A stretch of DNA of 64,000 nt. It comes from Ptiloglossa arizonensis. Taxonomy: Eukaryota; Arthropoda; Insecta; Hymenoptera; Colletidae. The notes under the pieces are model-generated. The model worked only from the letters and a program-made list of their open reading frames with translations. It was not told the origin of the DNA and ran no database searches. Shown here piece by piece: positions 1 through 11,135 of the stretch. How positions within the stretch are numbered: the first letter of the stretch is position 1; each line of letters starts with the position of its first letter. Where the stretch lies: the NCBI RefSeq assembly GCF_051014685.1, contig NW_027478710.1, positions 1-64,000 of the forward strand, in the 5' to 3' direction. The position numbers and the translations under genes are program-made.

Positions 1-41
1 TTTTCGCCAGTCTGATTCCCGAAACCAATAACTACTATGGG

Positions 42-218
42 CTAGGGGAAAAGTACACACCCCATTGTAATCGGGCGAGTTTCTGCTTTCAGATGCAACA
101 AGAATTTCTCGAGTTCGTCAATTCGTTCGCGAGATATGGGAGTTTGAAGTTAAGAAATGGTTGAGCAACCATCAAAATATTCGCTGGTCTGATACTCGAA
201 ACCAATAAATACAATGGC
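42..218 (+). repeat. Representative 177-bp satellite monomer
   Basis: One monomer unit counted from CTAGGGG to just before the next. In order it carries the G-run and A-run after CTAGGGG, the ACC(A/G)TTG step, the ATCGGG(C) block, a TTTCT(A/G)CTTTCA stretch, a GATGCAA stretch, TTCTCGAG, TCAAT(C/T)CGTTCGCGAGAT, ATGGGAGTTTGAAG, the hairpin, the A/T tract, then GATTCCCG or GATACTCG and GAAACCAATAACTA. The variable positions that define monomer types are the three bases before GGCC, the base context of the TTG step, A or G in TTTCT(A/G)C, and AGG or AAG after GATGCAAC. TTCGCGAGAT and GAAACCAATA hardly vary. Confidence 0.95.
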
Positions 219-350
219 CTAGGGGAAAAATACACATACCGTTGTAATCCGGCGAGTTTCTACTTTCAGATGAAACAGGAATTTCTCGAGTTCGTCAATC
301 CGTTAGCGAGATATGGGAGTTTGAAGTTAAGGAACGCTTGAGGAGCCATC

Positions 351-358
351 AAAATTTT
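351..358 (+). other. AAAATTTT tract, repeated every monomer (example)
   Basis: An A4T4 tract follows the hairpin in most monomers at 177-bp spacing, which known DNA-bending rules associate with intrinsic curvature. m3 and m11 carry AAAATATT before their landmark and m4 AAAATTAT, so the tract is weakened at fixed places of the higher-order repeat. Confidence 0.85.
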
Positions 359-698
359 CGCAAGTCAGATACTCGAAACCAATAACTACTATGGCCTAGG
401 GGAAAAGTACACACACCATTGTAATCGAGCGAGTTTCTACTTTCAGATGCAACAGGAATTTCTCGACTTCGTCAATCCGTTCGCGAGATATGGGAGTTTG
501 AAGTTAAGGAATGGTTGAGAAACCACCAAAATTTTCGCACCTCTGATTCCCGAAACCAATAACTACAAAGGCCTAGGGGAAAAGTACACATACCGTTGAA
601 ATCGGGCGTGTTTCTGCTTTCAGATGCAATAGGAATTTCTCGTGTTCGTCAATCCGTTCGCGAGGTATGTGAGTTTGAAGTTAAGGAATGGTTGAGAA

Positions 699-711
699 AC
701 CAGACATTTTC
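699..711 (+). other. 2-bp deletion within the A/T tract of one monomer
   Basis: After GAGAAACC this monomer reads AGACATTTTCG where others read ATCAAAATTTTCG. It is two bases shorter and lacks the AAAATTTT tract. It accounts for the 2-bp shift in monomer phase across this region and is the only 2-bp indel I found. Confidence 0.85.
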
Positions 712-2116
712 GTATGTCTGATACTCGAAACCAATAAATACAATGGCCTAGGGGAAAAATACACATACCGTTGTAATCCGGCGAGTTTCTACTTTCAGAT
801 GAAACAGGAATTTCTCGAGTTCGTCAATCCGTTCGCGAGATATGGGAGTTTGAAGTTAAGGAACGCTTGAGAAGCCATCAAAATTTTCGCTGATCTGATA
901 CTCGAAACAAATAACTGGAATGGCCTAAGGGAAAAGTACACATACCGTTGAAATCGGGCAAGTTTCTGCTTTCCGATGCAGTAGGAATTTCTCGTGTTCG
1001 TCAATCCGTTCGCGAGATATGGGAGTTTGAAGTTAAGGAATGGTTGAGGAACCATCAAAATTTTCGCTGGTCTGATACTCGAAACCAATAACTGGAATGG
1101 CCTAGGGGAAAAGTACACACACCTTTGTAATGGGGCGAGTTTCTACTTTCAGGTGCAACAGTAATTTCTCGAGTTCGTCAATCCGTTCGCGAGATATGGG
1201 AGTTAGAACTTAAGGAATGTTTGAGAAACCATCAAAATTTTCGCACCTCTGATTCCCGAAACCAATAACTACAAAGGCCTAGGGGAAAAGTACACATACC
1301 CTTGAAATCGGGCGTGTTTCTGCTTTCAGATGCCATCAGAATTTCTCGTGTTCGTCAATCCGTTCGCGAGATATGGGAGTTTGAATTTAAGGGATGGTTG
1401 AGCAACCATCAAAATTTTCGCAAGTCTGATTCCCGAAACCAATAACTACAAAGGCCTAGGGGAAAAATACACATACCGTTGTAATCCGGCGAGTTTCTAC
1501 TTTCAGATGCAACAGGAATATTTCGAGTTCGTCAATCCGTTCGCGAGATATGGGAGTTTGAAATTAAGGAATGGTTGAGATATCATCAAAATTTTCGCTG
1601 GTCTGATACTCGAAACCAATAACTGGAATGGCCTAGGGGAAAAGTACACACACCATTGTAATCGGGCGAGTTTCTACTTTCAGATGCAACAGGAATTTCT
1701 CGTGTTCGTCAATCCGTTCGCGAGATATGGGAGTTTGAAGTTAAGGAATGGTTGAGAAACCATCAAAATTTTCGCATGTCTGATACTCGAAACCAATAAA
1801 TACAATGGCCTAGGGGAAAAATACACATACCGTTGTAATCCGGCGAGTTTCTACTTTCAGATGAAACAGGAATTTCTCGAGTTCGTCAATCCGTTCGCGA
1901 TATATGGGAGTTTGAAGTTAAGGAACGCTTGAGGAGCCATCAAAATTTTCGCAAGTCAGATACTCGAAACCAATAACTACTATGGCCTAGGGGAAAAATA
2001 CACATACCGTTGTAATCGGGCGAGTTTCTACTTTCAGATGCAACAGGAATTTCTCGAGTTCGTCAATCCGTTCCCGAGATATGGGAGTTTGAAATTAAGG
2101 AATGGTTGAGATATCA

Positions 2117-5100
2117 TCAAAATTTTCGCTGGTCTGATACTCGAAACCAATAACTGGAATGGCCTAGGGGAAAAGTACACACACCATTGTAATCGGGCGA
2201 GTTTCTACTTTCAGATGCATCAGGAATTTCTCGAGTTCTCAATCCGTTCGCGAGATATGGGAGTTTGAAGTTAAGGAATGGTTGAGAAACCATCAAAATA
2301 TTCGCAACTCTGATTCCCGAAACCAATAACTACAAAGGCCTAGGGGAAAAGTGCACGTACCGTTGAAATCGGTCGAGTTTCTGCTTTCACATGCAATAGG
2401 AATTTCTCGTGTTCGTCAATCCGTTCGCGAGATATGGGAGTTAGAAGTTGAGGAATGGTTGAGCAACCACCAAAATTATAGCAAGTCTGATACTCGGAAC
2501 CAATAACTACTATGGCCTAGGGGAAAAGAACACACACCGTTGTAATCGGGCAAGTTTCTACTTTCAGATGCAACAGGAATTTCTCGAGTTCGTCAATCCG
2601 TTCGCGAGATATGGGAGTTTGAAGTTAAGGAACGTTTGAGAAACCATCAAAATTTTCGCAAGTCTGATACTCGGAACCAATAACTACAATGGCCTAGGGG
2701 AAAAGTACACACACCATTGCAATCGGGCGAGTTTCTGCTTTCAAATGCAATAAGAATTTCTCGAGTTCGTCAATTCGTTCGCGAGATGTGGGAGTTTGAA
2801 GTTAAGGAATGGTTGAGCAACCATCAAAATTTTCGCAAGTCTGATTCCCGAAACCAATAACTACGAAGGCCTAGGGGAAAAGTACACGTACCGTTGAAAT
2901 CGGGCGAGTTTCTGCTTTCACATGCAATAAGAATTTCTCGTGTTCGTCAATCCATTCGCGAGATATGGGAGTTTGAAGTTAAGGAATGGTTGAGTAACCA
3001 TCAAAATTTTCGCAAGTCTGATTCCCGAAACCAATAACTACTATGGCCTAGGGGAAAAGTACAAACACCATTGTAGTCGGGCGAGTTTCTGCTTTCAGAT
3101 GCAACCGGAATTTCTCGAGTTCGTCAATCCGTTCGCGAGATATGGGAGTTTGAAGTTAAGGAATGGTTAAGAAACCATCAAAATATTCGCAACTCTGATT
3201 CCCGAAACCAATAACTACAAAGGCCTAGGGGAAAAGTGCACGTACCGTTGAAATCGGTCGAGTTTCTGCTTTCACATGCAATAGGAATTTCTCGTGTTCG
3301 TCAATCCGTTCGCGAGATATGGGAGTTTGAAGCTAAGCAATGGTTGAGCAACCATCGAAATTATCGCAAGTCTGATACTCGGAACCAATAACTACTATGG
3401 CCTAGGGGAAAAGTACACACACCGTTGTAATCGGGCGAGTTTCTACTTTCAGATGCAACAGGAATTTCTCGAGTTCGTCAATCCGTTCGCGAGATATGGG
3501 AGTTAGAAGTTGAGGAATGGTTTAGAAACCATCAAAATTTTCGCAAGTCTGATTCCCGAAACCAATAACTACGAAGGCCTAGGGGGAAAATACACATACC
3601 GTTGTAATCGGGCGAGTTTCTACTTTCAGATGCAACAGGAATTTCTCGAGTTCGTCAATCCGTTCGCGAGATATGGGAGTTTGAAATTAAGGAATGGTTG
3701 AGATATCATCAAAATTTTCGCTGGTCTGATACTCGAAACCAATAACTGGAATGGCCTAGGGGAAAAGTACACACACCATTGTAATCGGGCGAGATTCTAC
3801 TTTCAGATGCAACAGGAATTTCTCTAGTTCTCAATCCGTTCGCGAGATATGGGAGTTTGAAGTTATGGAACGGTTGAGAATCCATCAAAATTTTCGCAAG
3901 TCTGATTCCCGAAACCAATATCTACTATGGCCTAGGGGAAAAGTACACATACCGTTGTAATCGGGCAAGTTCCTACTTTCAGATGCAACAGGAATTTCTC
4001 GAGTTCGTCAATCCGTTCGCGAGATATGGGAGTTTGAAGTTAAGGAACGTTTGAGAAACCATCAAAATTTTCGCAAGTCTGATACTCGAAACCAATAACT
4101 ACTATGGCCTAGGGGAAAAGTACACACACCATTGTAATCGGGCGAGTTTCTACTTTCACATGCAATAAGAATTTCTCGTGTTCGTCAATCCATTCGCGAG
4201 ATATGGGAGTTTGAAGTTAAGGAATGGTTGAGAAACTATCAAAATTTTCGCAAGTCTGATTCCCGAAACCAATAACTACTATGGCCTAGGGGAAAAGTAC
4301 ACACACCATTGCAATCGTGCAAGTTTCTACTTTCAGATGCAACAGGAATTTCTCGAGTTCTCAATCCGTTCGCGAGATATGGGAGTTTGAAGTTATGGAA
4401 CGGTTGAGAATCCATCAAAATTTTCGCAAGTCTGATTCCCGAAACCAATAACTACTATGGCCTAGGGGAAAAGTACACATACCGTTGTAATCGGGCGAGT
4501 TTCTACTTTCAGATGCAACAGGAATTTCTCGAGTTCGTCAATCCGTTCCCGAGATATGGGAGTTTGAAATTAAGGAGTGGTTGAGATATCATCAAAATTT
4601 TCGCTGGTCTGATACTCGAAACCAATAACTGGAATGGCCTAGGGGAAAAGTACACACACCATTGTAATCGGGCGAGTTTCTACTTTCAGATGCAACAGGA
4701 ATTTCTCGAGTTCTCAATCCGTTCGCGAGATATTGGAGTTTGAAGTTATGGAAAGGTTGAGAATCCATCAAAATTTTCGCAAGTCTGATTCCCGAAACCA
4801 ATAACTACTATGGCCTAGGGGAAAAGTACACACACCATTGGAATCGGGCGAGTTTCTACTTTCAGATGCAACCGGAATTTCTCGAGTTCGTCAATCCGTT
4901 CGCGAGATATGGGAGTTTGAAGTTAAGGAATGGTTGAGAAACCATCAAAATATTCGCAACTCTGATTCCCGAAACCAATAACTACAAAGGCCTAGGGGAA
5001 AAGTGCACGTACCGTTGAAATCGGTCGAGTTTCTGCTTTCACATGCAATAGGAATTTCTCGTGTTCGTCAATCCGTTCGCGAGATATGGGAGTTAGAAGT

Positions 5101-5829
5101 TGAGGAATGGTTGAGCAACCACCAAAATTATCGCAAGTCTGATACTCGGAACCAATAACTACTATGGCCTAGGGGAAAAGTACACACACCGTTGTAATCG
5201 GGCAAGTTTCTACTTTCAGATGCAACAGGAATTTCTCGAGTTCGTCAATCCGTTCGCGAGATATGGGAGTTTGAAGTTAAGGAACGTTTGAGAAACCATC
5301 AAAATTTTCGCAAGTCTGATACTCGGAACCAATAACTACTATGGCCTAGGGGAAAAGTACACACACCATTGCAATCGGGCGAGTTTCTGCTTTCAGATGC
5401 AACAAGAATTTCTCGAGTTCGTCAATTCGTTCGCGAGATATGGGAGTTTGAAGTTAAGGAATGGTTGAGCAACCATCAAAATTTTCGCAAGTCTGATTCC
5501 CGAAACCAATAACTACGAAGGCCTAGGGGAAAAGTACACGTACCGTTGAAATCGGGCGAGTTTCTGCTTTCACATGCAATAAGAATTTCTCGTGTTCGTC
5601 AATCCATTCGCGAGATATGGGAGTTTGAAGTTAAGGAATGGTTGAGAAACCATCAAAATTTTCCCAAGTCTGATTCCCGAAACCAATAACTACTATGGCC
5701 TAGGGGAAAAGTACACATACCGTTGTAATCGGGCGAGTATCTACTTTCAGATGCAACAGGAATTTCTCGAGTTCGTCAATTCGTTCGCGAGATATGGGAG
5801 ATTGAAATTAAGGATTGGTTGTGAAATCA
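2117..5829 (+). repeat. Short multimers of m1-m8-like monomers (pre-HOR block)
   Basis: 1-bp-deletion monomers (GAGTTCTCAAT where others read GAGTTCGTCAAT) begin at 2117, 3709, 4239 and 4592. The spacings to the next one are 1592, 530, 353 and 1238 bp, that is 9, 3, 2 and 7 monomers. Monomers of m2, m3, m4, m5 and m6 type are present. The second-half types m10-m13, including the CTAGGGCAAAAA m12 type, are absent. The 4592-5829 unit (m1, m2, m3, m4, m5, m6, m8-like) is a 7-mer that could resemble the unit doubled to form the 15-mer. Confidence 0.85.
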
Positions 5830-7582
5830 TCAAAATTTTCGCTGGTCTGATACTCGAGACCAATAACTGGAATGGCCTAGGGGAAAAGTACACACACCAT
5901 TGTAATCGGGCGAGTTTCTACTTTCAGATGCAACAGGAATTTCTCGAGTTCTCAATCCGTTCGCGAGATATTGGAGTTTGAAGTTATGGAAAGGTTGAGA
6001 ATCCATCAAAATTTTCGCAAGTCTGATTCCCGAAACCAATAACTACTATGGCCTAGGGGAAAAGTACACACACCATTGGAATCGGGCGAGTTTCTACTTT
6101 CAGATGCAACCGGAATTTCTCGAGTTCGTCAATCCGTTCGCGAGATATGGGAGTTTGAAGTTAAGGAATGGTTGAGAAACCATCAAAATATTCGCAACTC
6201 TGATTCCCGAAACCAATAACTACAAAGGCCTAGGGGAAAAGTGCACGTACCGTTGAAATCGGTCGAGTTTCTGCTTTCACATGCAATAGGAATTTCTCGT
6301 GTTCGTCAATCCGTTCGCGAGATATGGGAGTTAGAAGTTGAGGAATGGTTGAGCAACCACCAAAATTATCGCAAGTCTGATACTCGGAACCAATAACTAC
6401 TATGGCCTAGGGGAAAAGTACACACACCGTTGTAATCGGGCAAGTTTCTACTTTCAGATGCAACAGGAATTTCTCGAGTTCGTCAATCCGTTCGCGAGAT
6501 ATGGGAGTTTGAAGTTAAGGAACGTTTGAGAAACCATCAAAATTTTCGCAAGTCTGATACTCGGAACCAATAACTACTATGGCCTAGGGGAAAAGTACAC
6601 ACACCATTGCAATCGGGCGAGTTTCTGCTTTCAGATGCAACAAGAATTTCTCGAGTTCGTCAATTCGTTCGCGAGATATGGGAGTTTGAAGTTAAGGAAT
6701 GGTTGAGCAACCATCAAAATTTTCGCAAGTCTGATTCCCGAAACCAATAACTACGAAGGCCTAGGGGAAAAGTACACGTACCGTTGAAATCGGGCGAGTT
6801 TCTGCTTTCACATGCAATAAGAATTTCTCGTGTTCGTCAATCCATTCGCGAGATATGGGAGTTTGAAGTTAAGGAATGGTTGAGAAACCATCAAAATTTT
6901 CGCAAGTCTGATTCCCGAAACCAATAACTACTATGGCCTAGGGGAAAAGTACACACACCATTGTAATCGGGCGGGTTTCTGCTTTCAGATGCAACAAGAA
7001 TTTCTCGAGTTCGTCAATTCGTTCGCGAGATATGGGAGTTTGAAGTTAAGGAATGGTTGAACAACCATCAAAATTTTCGCAAGTCTGATTCCCGAAACCA
7101 ATAACTACGAAGGCCTAGGGGAAAAATACACATACCGTTGTAATCGGGCGAGTATCTACTTTCAGATGCAACAGGAATTTCTCGAGTTCGTCAATTCGTT
7201 CGCGAGATATCGGAGACTGAAATTAAGGAATGGTTGAGAAATCATCAAAATTTTCGCTGGTCTGATACTCGAGACCAATAACTGGAATGGCCTAGGGGAA
7301 AAGTACACACACCATTGTAATCGGGCGAGTTTCTACTTTCAGATGCAACAGGAATTTCTCGATTTCTCAATCCGTTCGCGAGATATGGGAGTTTGAAGTT
7401 ATGGAACGGTTGAGAATCCATTAAAATTTTCGCAAGTCTGATTCCCGAAACCAGTAACTACTATGGCCTAGGGGAAAAGTACACACACCATTGTAATCGG
7501 GCGAGTTTCTACTTTCAGATGCAACAGGAATTTCTCGAGTTCGTCAAACCGTTCGCGAGATATGGGAGTTTGAAGTTAAGGA

Positions 7583-7598
7583 ATGGTTGAGAAACCAT
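7583..7598 (+). other. Perfect hairpin dyad of the common monomer (example)
   Basis: ATGGTT, loop GAGA, AACCAT: 6-bp arms, 4-nt loop. It recurs at the same place in most monomers. In the AGCAACC and AACAACC types it grows to 7-bp arms with a 2-nt loop, for example 157-172. In the CCGTC and CATCA variants one arm is weakened. Confidence 0.9.
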
Positions 7599-7839
7599 CA
7601 AAATATTCGCAACTCTGATTCCCGAAACCAATAACTACAAAGGCCCAGGGGAAAAGTACACGTACCGTTGAAATCGGGCGAGTTTCTGCTTTCACATGCA
7701 ATAGGAATTTCTCGTGTTCGTCAATCCGTTCGCGAGATATGGGAGTTTGAAGTTAAGGAACGTTTGAGAAACCATCAAAATTTTCGCAAGTCTGATACTC
7801 GAAACCAATAACTACTATGGCCTAGGGCAAAAATACACA

Positions 7840-7856
7840 TTCCGTTGTAATCGGGC
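7840..7856 (+). promoter_or_regulatory. CENP-B-box-like 17-mer (best class, in m12)
   Basis: The 17-mer TTCCGTTGTAATCGGGC matches 8 of 9 core positions of the known mammalian CENP-B box core (NTTCGNNNNANNCGGGN). The single core mismatch is C for T at position 3. The same class recurs in the m12 monomers, for example at 10493-10509, 12969-12985 and 14738-14754. Match to the box is seen in the sequence. Binding is unproven, and whether this organism has a CENP-B-like protein is unknown. Confidence 0.45.
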
Positions 7857-8482
7857 GAGTCTCTGCTTTCAGATGCAATAGGAACTTCTCGAATTCGTCA
7901 ATCCGTTCGCGAGATATGGGAGTTTGAAGTTAAGGAATGGTTGAGAAACCGTCAAAATTTTCGCAACTCTGATTCCCGAAACCAATAACTACTATGGCCT
8001 AGGGGAAAAGTACACATACCGTTGTAATCGGGCAAGTTTCTACTTTCAGATGCAACAGGAACTTCTCGAGTTCGTCAATCCGTTCGCGAGATATGGGAGT
8101 TTGAAGTTAAGGAATGGTTGAGAAACCATCAAAATTTTCGCAAGTCTGATTCCCGAAACCAATAACTACTATGGCCTAGGGGAAAAGTACACACACCATT
8201 GCAATCGGGCGAGTTTCTGCTTTCAGATGCAACAAGAATTTCTCGAGTTCGTCAATTCGTTCGCGAGATATGGGAGTTTGAAGTTAAGGAATGGTTGAGC
8301 AACCAACAAAATTTTCGCAAGTCTGATTCCCGAAACCAATAACTACGAAGGCCTAGGGGAAAAATACACATACCGTTGTAATCGGGCGAGTTTCTACTTT
8401 CAGATGCAACAGGAATTTCTCGAGTTCGTCAATCCGTTCCCGAGATATGGGAGTTTGAAATTAAGGAATGGTTGAGATATCA

Positions 8483-11135
8483 TTAAAATTTTCGCTGGTC
8501 TGATACTCGAAACCAATAACTGGAATGGCCTAGGGGAGAAGTACACACACCATTGTAATCGGGCGAGTTTCTACTTTCAGATGCAACAGGAATTTCTCGA
8601 GTTCTCAATCCGTTCGCGAGATTTGGGAGTTTGAAGTTATGGAACGGTTGAGAATCCATCAAAATTTTCGCAAGTCTGATTCCCGAAACCAATAACTACT
8701 ATGGCCTAGGGGAAAAGTACACACACCATTGGAATCGGGCGAGTTTCTACTTTCAGATGCAACCGGAATTTCTCGAGTTCGTCAATCCGTTCGCGAGATA
8801 TGGGAGTTTGAAGTTAAGGAATGGTTGAGAAACGATCAAAATATTCGCAACTCTGATTCCCGAAACCAATAACTACAAAGGCCTAGGGGAAAAGTGCACG
8901 TACCGTTGAAATCGGTCGAGTTTCTGCTTTCACATGCAATAGGAATTTCTCGTGTTCGTCAATCCGTTCGCGAGATATGGGAGTTAGAAGTTGAGGAATG
9001 GTTGAGCAACCACCAAAATTATCGCAAGTCTGATACTCGGAACCAATAACTACTATGGCCTAGGGGAAAAGTACACACACCGTTGTAATCGGGCAAGTTT
9101 CTACTTTCAGATGCAACAGGAATTTCTCGAGTTGGTCAATCCGTTCGCGAGATATGGGAGTTTGATGTTAAGGAACGTTTGAGAAACCATCAAAATTTTC
9201 GCAAGTCTGATACTCGGAACCAATAACTACTATGGCCTAGGGGAAAAGTACACACACCATTGCAATCGGGCGAGTTTCTGCTTTCAGATGCAACAAGAAT
9301 TTCTCGAGTTCGTCAATTCGTTCGCGAGATATGGGAGTTTGAAATTAAGGAATGGTTGAGCAACCATCAAAATTTTCGCAAGTCTGATTCCCGAAACCAA
9401 TAACTACGAAGGCCTAGGGGAAAAGTACACGTACCGTTGAAATCGGGCGAGTTTCTGCTTTCACATGCAATAAGAATTTCTCGTGTTCGTCAATCCATTC
9501 GCGAGATATGGGAGTTTGAAGTTAAGGAATGGTTGAGAAACCATCAAAATTTTCGCAAGTCTGATTCCCGAAACCAATAACTACTATGGCCTAGGGGAAA
9601 AGTACACACACCATTGTAATCGTGCGAGTTTCTGCTTTCAGATGCAACAAGAATTTCTCGAGTTCGTCAATTCGTTCGCGAGATATGGGAGTTTGAAGTT
9701 AAGGAATGGTTGAACAACCATCAAAATTTTCGCAAGTCTGATTCCCGAAACCAATAACTACGAAGGCCTAGGGGAAAAATACACATACCGTTGTAATCGG
9801 GCGAGTATCTACTTTCAGATGCAACAGGAATTTCTCGAGTTCGTCAATTCGTTCGCGAGATATGGGAGATTGAAATTAAGGAATGGTTGAGAAATCATCA
9901 AAATTTTCGCTGGTCTGATACTCGAGACCAATAACTGGAATGGCCTAGGGGAAAAGTACACACACCATTGTAATCGGGCGAGTTTCTACTTTCAGATGCA
10001 ACAGGAATTTCTCGATTTCTCAATCCGTTCGCGAGATATGGGAGTTTGAAGTTATGGAACGGTTGAGAATCCATCAAAATTTTCGCAAGTCTGATTCCCG
10101 AAACCAATAACTACTATGGCCTAGGGGAAAAGTACACACACCATTGTAATCGGGCGAGTTTCTACTTTCAGATGCAACAGGAATTTCTCGAGTTCGTCAA
10201 ACCGTTCGCGAGATATGGGAGTTTGAAGTTAAGGAATGGTTGAGAAACCATCAAAATATTCGCAACTCTGATTCCCGAAACCAATAACTACAAAGGCCCA
10301 GGGGAAAAGTACACGTACCGTTGAAATCGGGCGAGTTTCTGCTTTCACATGCAATAGGAATTTCTCGTGTTCGTCAATCCGTTCGCGAGATATGGGAGTT
10401 TGAAGTTAAGGAACGTTTGAGAAACCATCAAAATTTTCGCAAGTCTGATACTCGAAACCAATAACTACTATGGCCTAGGGCAAAAATACAAATTCCGTTG
10501 TAATCGGGCGAGTCTCTGCTTTCAGATGCAACAGGAACTTCTCGAATTCGTCAATCCGTTCGCGAGATATGGGAGTTTGAAGTTAAGGAATGGTTGAGAA
10601 ACCGTCAAAATTTTCGCAACTCTGATTCCCGAAACCAATAACTACTATGGCCTAGGGGAAAAGTACACATACCGTTGTAATCGGGCAAGTTTCTACTTTC
10701 AGATGCAACAGGAACTTCTCGAGTTCGTCAATCCGTTCGCGAGATATGGGAGTTTGAAGTTAAGGAATGGTTGAGAAACCATCAAAATTTTCGCAAGTCT
10801 GATTCCCGAAACCAATAACTACTATGGCCTAGGGGAAAAGTACACACACCATTGCAATCGGGCGAGTTTCTGCTTTCAGATGCAACAAGAATTTCTCGAG
10901 TTCGTCAATTCGTTCGCGAGATATGGGAGTTTGAAGTTAAGGAATGGTTGAGCAACCAACAAAATTTTCGCAAGTCTGATTCCCGAAACCAATAACTACG
11001 AAGGCCTAGGGGAAAAATACACATACCGTTGTAATCGGGCGAGTTTCTACTTTCAGATGCAACAGGAATTTCTCGAGTTCGTCAATCCGTTCCCGAGATA
11101 TGGGAGTTTGAAATTAAGGAATGGTTGAGATATCA
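8483..11135 (+). repeat. HOR copy 2, canonical 15-mer (2653 bp)
   Basis: This copy can serve as the reference. m1 has 1-bp deletion GAGTTCTCAAT. m2 reads CCATTGGAATC. m3 reads GTGCACGTACC and ATCGGTCGAG. m4 reads CCGTTGTAATCGGGCAAG. m5 reads CCATTGCAATC. m6 has GTACACGTACC and CAATAAG. m7 reads CCATTGTAATC with TTTCTGC. m8 has GAGTATCTAC. m9 (9898) has 1-bp deletion GATTTCTCAAT. m10 has GTCAAACCG. m11 has GGCCCAGGGG. m12 has CTAGGGCAAAAA and GAATTC. m13 has GGGCAAG and GAACTTCTC. m14 has TTGCAATC. m15 has CCCGAGATAT. Confidence 0.93.
8639..8659 (+). other. Alternative dyad in m1 and m9 monomers (example)
   Basis: In the 1-bp-deletion monomers the sequence changes to ATGGA, 11-nt loop, TCCAT. 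Both arms differ from the common type yet pair with each other, as a compensatory change would. The same arrangement is seen in most other m1 and m9 monomers of the array. Confidence 0.8.

Larger units (their letters stand above)
1..2116 (+). repeat. Irregular, diverged monomers at the left side
   Basis: About twelve 177-bp monomers with scattered private substitutions that do not follow the m1-m15 order seen further right. Examples are TAGGAATTTC versions ending CAATAGG or CAGTAGG, a CTAAGGG landmark near 931, and a 2-bp deletion near 700. No 1-bp-deletion m1 or m9 monomer occurs until 2117. The monomer near 890-1000 resembles the Z-type monomers that reappear after 49 kb. This is what an older, less homogenised part of an array would look like; that interpretation is inference. 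Confidence 0.85.
5830..8482 (+). repeat. HOR copy 1, full 15-mer (2653 bp), leftmost
   Basis: First span with both halves. m1 is at 5830, m2-m8 follow, m9 is at 7245 and m10-m15 run to 8483. Length is 15 x 177 minus 2. The m1 here is partly m9-like (ACTCGAGACC) and shares GATATTGGAG with the m1 at 4592, so it also belongs to a 1238-bp duplication with its left neighbour. The m9 carries private changes (ATCGGAGACTG, CCATTAAAATT). The first m12 monomer of the window is near 7822. Confidence 0.9.

Noticed and set aside
110..130. RNA polymerase III B-box-like stretch around GAGTTCGTCAATCCG
   Set aside because: It has two extra bases compared with the GGTTCGANTCC consensus and no A box or terminator at proper spacing. 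I also saw no tRNA-like fold.
3510..3701. Plus-strand frames of 60-81 residues, for example here and at 27210, 41183, 44356, 56229
   Set aside because: They are again monomer read-through frames recurring with the repeat, without ribosome-site context, domains or conservation beyond the DNA repeat itself.
8483..8692. A 69-residue minus-strand reading frame recurring about 40 times across the window
   Set aside because: It appears only where an m1 or m9 monomer shifts frame by its 1-bp deletion, repeats with the satellite, and has no domain, signal or independent codon pattern. It is a by-product of a monomer length divisible by three.
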